NCBI RefSeq assembly: GCF_001434915.1
Contig: NZ_AZEF01000032.1
Coordinates: 88,701-152,700 of the forward strand
Direction of reading: 5' to 3'
Length of the DNA: 64,000 bases
Source of the DNA: Liquorilactobacillus capillatus DSM 19910
GTDB taxonomy: Bacteria > Bacillota > Bacilli > Lactobacillales > Lactobacillaceae
The first letter of the stretch is position 1. Each line of letters begins with the position of its first letter. Position numbers and translations under genes: made by a program. This document shows positions 62,598 to 64,000 of the stretch, piece after piece. The notes below the pieces were generated by a model that saw nothing but the letters and a program-made list of their open reading frames with translations, ran no database searches and was not told the DNA's origin.

Positions 62598-64000
62598 ATG
62601 GTTAAAAGTAAAGCAATAATGATCGGTGCAGGTCTTGCTAATATGGCTGCAGCAGTTTATCTGATTCAAGAAGGACATTGGAAGGGATCACAGATTACTT
62701 TTTATTCCTTAGATGATCATGGTGCAAATGATGGAACAACAACTGCCAGTATGACAGATGAATATTGGAATAAGAGTTATCCATTAAGAAACCAGCAAGG
62801 ATATATCGCACGTGGCGGTCGGATGTTGAATTACCGGACGTATGTTGATTTGATGGATCTTCTAGCAAGAATACCATCTGCGACAGAACAAGGGATGACA
62901 GCGGCAGAAGATACACGTGACTTTGACGCCCAACACCCAACTTTTGATAAGGCACGGTTGCTTGAAGGTGGTAAGGGAATTCTCAACGCAGGGAAACTGG
63001 GGCTGAACACCAAAGACCGTTATCTGCTGACGAAATTAGTCACGATGCCGGATTCTAAAGAAGAAGAACTGGACAATATTTCTATTGCAGAATATTTTAA
63101 AGATGATCCGCATATCTTTAGGACGAATTTCTGGTTTATGTGGGAGACGACCTTTGCGTTCAGGACACAGAGTTCAGCTCAGGAGTTACGCCGTTATATG
63201 CACCAGATGATTTATGAATTTACACAGATCGAGCATTTAGTAGGAGTTAATCGGACGCGGTATAATCAATACGAGAGCATTATGCTACCGTTGATCAATT
63301 ATTTAAAAGAGCAAGGCTGCGAAATTATTCTGAACCGCCGGGTAACGGATTGGACATTTAAAGAAACAGCGATGCAAGATGAGATAACTGTTACTGGATT
63401 AAAGATGGAGAATACATTGACTGGGGAAGAAGAAGAAATTACTGTTGATGAGCAGACAGCGGTCTTCTTCACTAACGGCTCAATTACAGATTCAGCAACA
63501 TTGGGAGATTATACAACACCAGCAGTTGAAAACCATGATTATGGTGCTGCTTCAAGCTTATGGAAGAAAGCTGCAAGTCACTTTTATAATTTAGGTAACC
63601 CAGATAAGTTCTTTGCTGATCGAAATGCAAGTGAATGGGTTAGCTTTACTTTAACAACGAAGAATCACTTATTGTTGAATGAAATAACTCGGATCACGAC
63701 TCAACTCCCCGGCAATGCACTGAACTCGTTTATCTCACTTAATCCAATTACACCATTAGGTCATAAAGATGTCACTATGTCGATCGTTGTGCACCATCAA
63801 CCGCATTTTACGACGCAAAAGCCGAATGAAACAGTTATTTGGGGCTATTTCTTATATCCACGTCGACGTGGCGAATTTGTTGAAAAACAGTATGTTAAGA
63901 TGAATGGTAAAGAAATGCTGCTAGAATTATTGGGACAACTTAGTAAAGTTGATCCAGGTCCGACAAATATTATGGACAAAAAAGAGGAACTTCTAGACAG
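62598..64000 (+). CDS. ohyA: Oleate hydratase (myosin-cross-reactive antigen family), 3' end beyond the window
   Basis: At least 467 codons are visible, open to the window edge; full members have about 560-590. The FAD-dependent enzyme adds water to the cis-9 double bond of oleic and linoleic acid, giving 10-hydroxy acids and detoxifying free fatty acids. The N-terminal FAD motif is MIGAGLANMAAAVYLIQEG, followed by GGRMLNYRTYVDLMDLLARI, and TFAFRTQSSAQELRRYMHQ with conserved residues of the active site. Compared with common members the protein starts almost at the FAD motif, lacking a 20-30-residue N-terminal extension. GAAGGGGCGG precedes the ATG. Confidence 0.92.
   Translation, partial: MVKSKAIMIGAGLANMAAAVYLIQEGHWKGSQITFYSLDDHGANDGTTTASMTDEYWNKSYPLRNQQGYIARGGRMLNYRTYVDLMDLLARIPSATEQGMTAAEDTRDFDAQHPTFDKARLLEGGKGILNAGKLGLNTKDRYLLTKLVTMPDSKEEELDNISIAEYFKDDPHIFRTNFWFMWETTFAFRTQSSAQELRRYMHQMIYEFTQIEHLVGVNRTRYNQYESIMLPLINYLKEQGCEIILNRRVTDWTFKETAMQDEITVTGLKMENTLTGEEEEITVDEQTAVFFTNGSITDSATLGDYTTPAVENHDYGAASSLWKKAASHFYNLGNPDKFFADRNASEWVSFTLTTKNHLLLNEITRITTQLPGNALNSFISLNPITPLGHKDVTMSIVVHHQPHFTTQKPNETVIWGYFLYPRRRGEFVEKQYVKMNGKEMLLELLGQLSKVDPGPTNIMDKKEELLD

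Overview
The window is AT-rich Gram-positive DNA, most likely from a member of the Lactobacillaceae. The signs are a KxYKxGKxW-type signal peptide on a repeat-bearing cell-surface enzyme, a xylulose-5-phosphate phosphoketolase, a T-box leader, a TPP riboswitch, ECF vitamin transporters and an enterocin-A-type immunity gene. Liquorilactobacillus or a near relative would fit, but species cannot be fixed from the sequence alone. There are no rRNA or tRNA genes, no CRISPR array and no prophage.

Positions 1-8.9 kb are an accessory, decaying region: an IS3-type transposase tail, a TetR pseudogene, a Dyp-type peroxidase, an orphan bacteriocin-immunity gene, two ISL3-family relics, a compact Fst-type type I toxin-antitoxin locus (28-codon toxin, antisense RNA, shared terminator, two 30-bp direct repeats), a 36-residue basic membrane peptide, a PhzF-like isomerase, and a TetR regulator convergent with an alpha/beta hydrolase. 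A 1387-residue GH53 galactanase with about ten cell-wall/glucan-binding repeats follows (8.9-13.0 kb).

Positions 13-18.8 kb hold menG/ubiE, an APC permease, a membrane-anchored NEAT (haem-binding) protein, a pyridoxal kinase and an ECF substrate-binding membrane protein. Then comes a complete argCJBDF arginine operon on the minus strand (18.8-24.1 kb) with an arginine-repressor-type box under its promoter, acetolactate decarboxylase, a VanRS-like two-component system followed by a D,D-carboxypeptidase, a giant YhgE/Pip-type membrane protein, and a ykoEDC thiamine-precursor ECF transporter behind a TPP riboswitch (to 35.4 kb).

Positions 35.6-50 kb hold a KtrB-like potassium channel, azlCD, a tandem 120-bp hairpin repeat before cfa, a LacI regulator divergent from a sugar transporter and an oligo-1,6-glucosidase, a DedA protein, a membrane-anchored protein of unknown function, a histidine phosphatase, an ABC1/UbiB kinase and an amino-acid permease with a T-box leader.

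The last part is central and aromatic metabolism. Phosphoketolase (minus) faces away from a plus-strand operon tkt-aroE-aroF-aroB. Between them is a short leader peptide whose C-terminal half reads Phe-Tyr-Tyr-Tyr-Trp-Phe, followed by mutually exclusive RNA pairings and a U-tract terminator, then a second perfect 20-bp hairpin. This looks like ribosome-mediated attenuation sensing all three aromatic amino acids, feeding erythrose-4-phosphate supply and the early shikimate pathway; it is the most interesting element here. GntR, galE, a butanediol-type dehydrogenase (a partner for the acetolactate decarboxylase at 24.4 kb) and a partial oleate hydratase complete the window, the last two with candidate CcpA (cre) sites.
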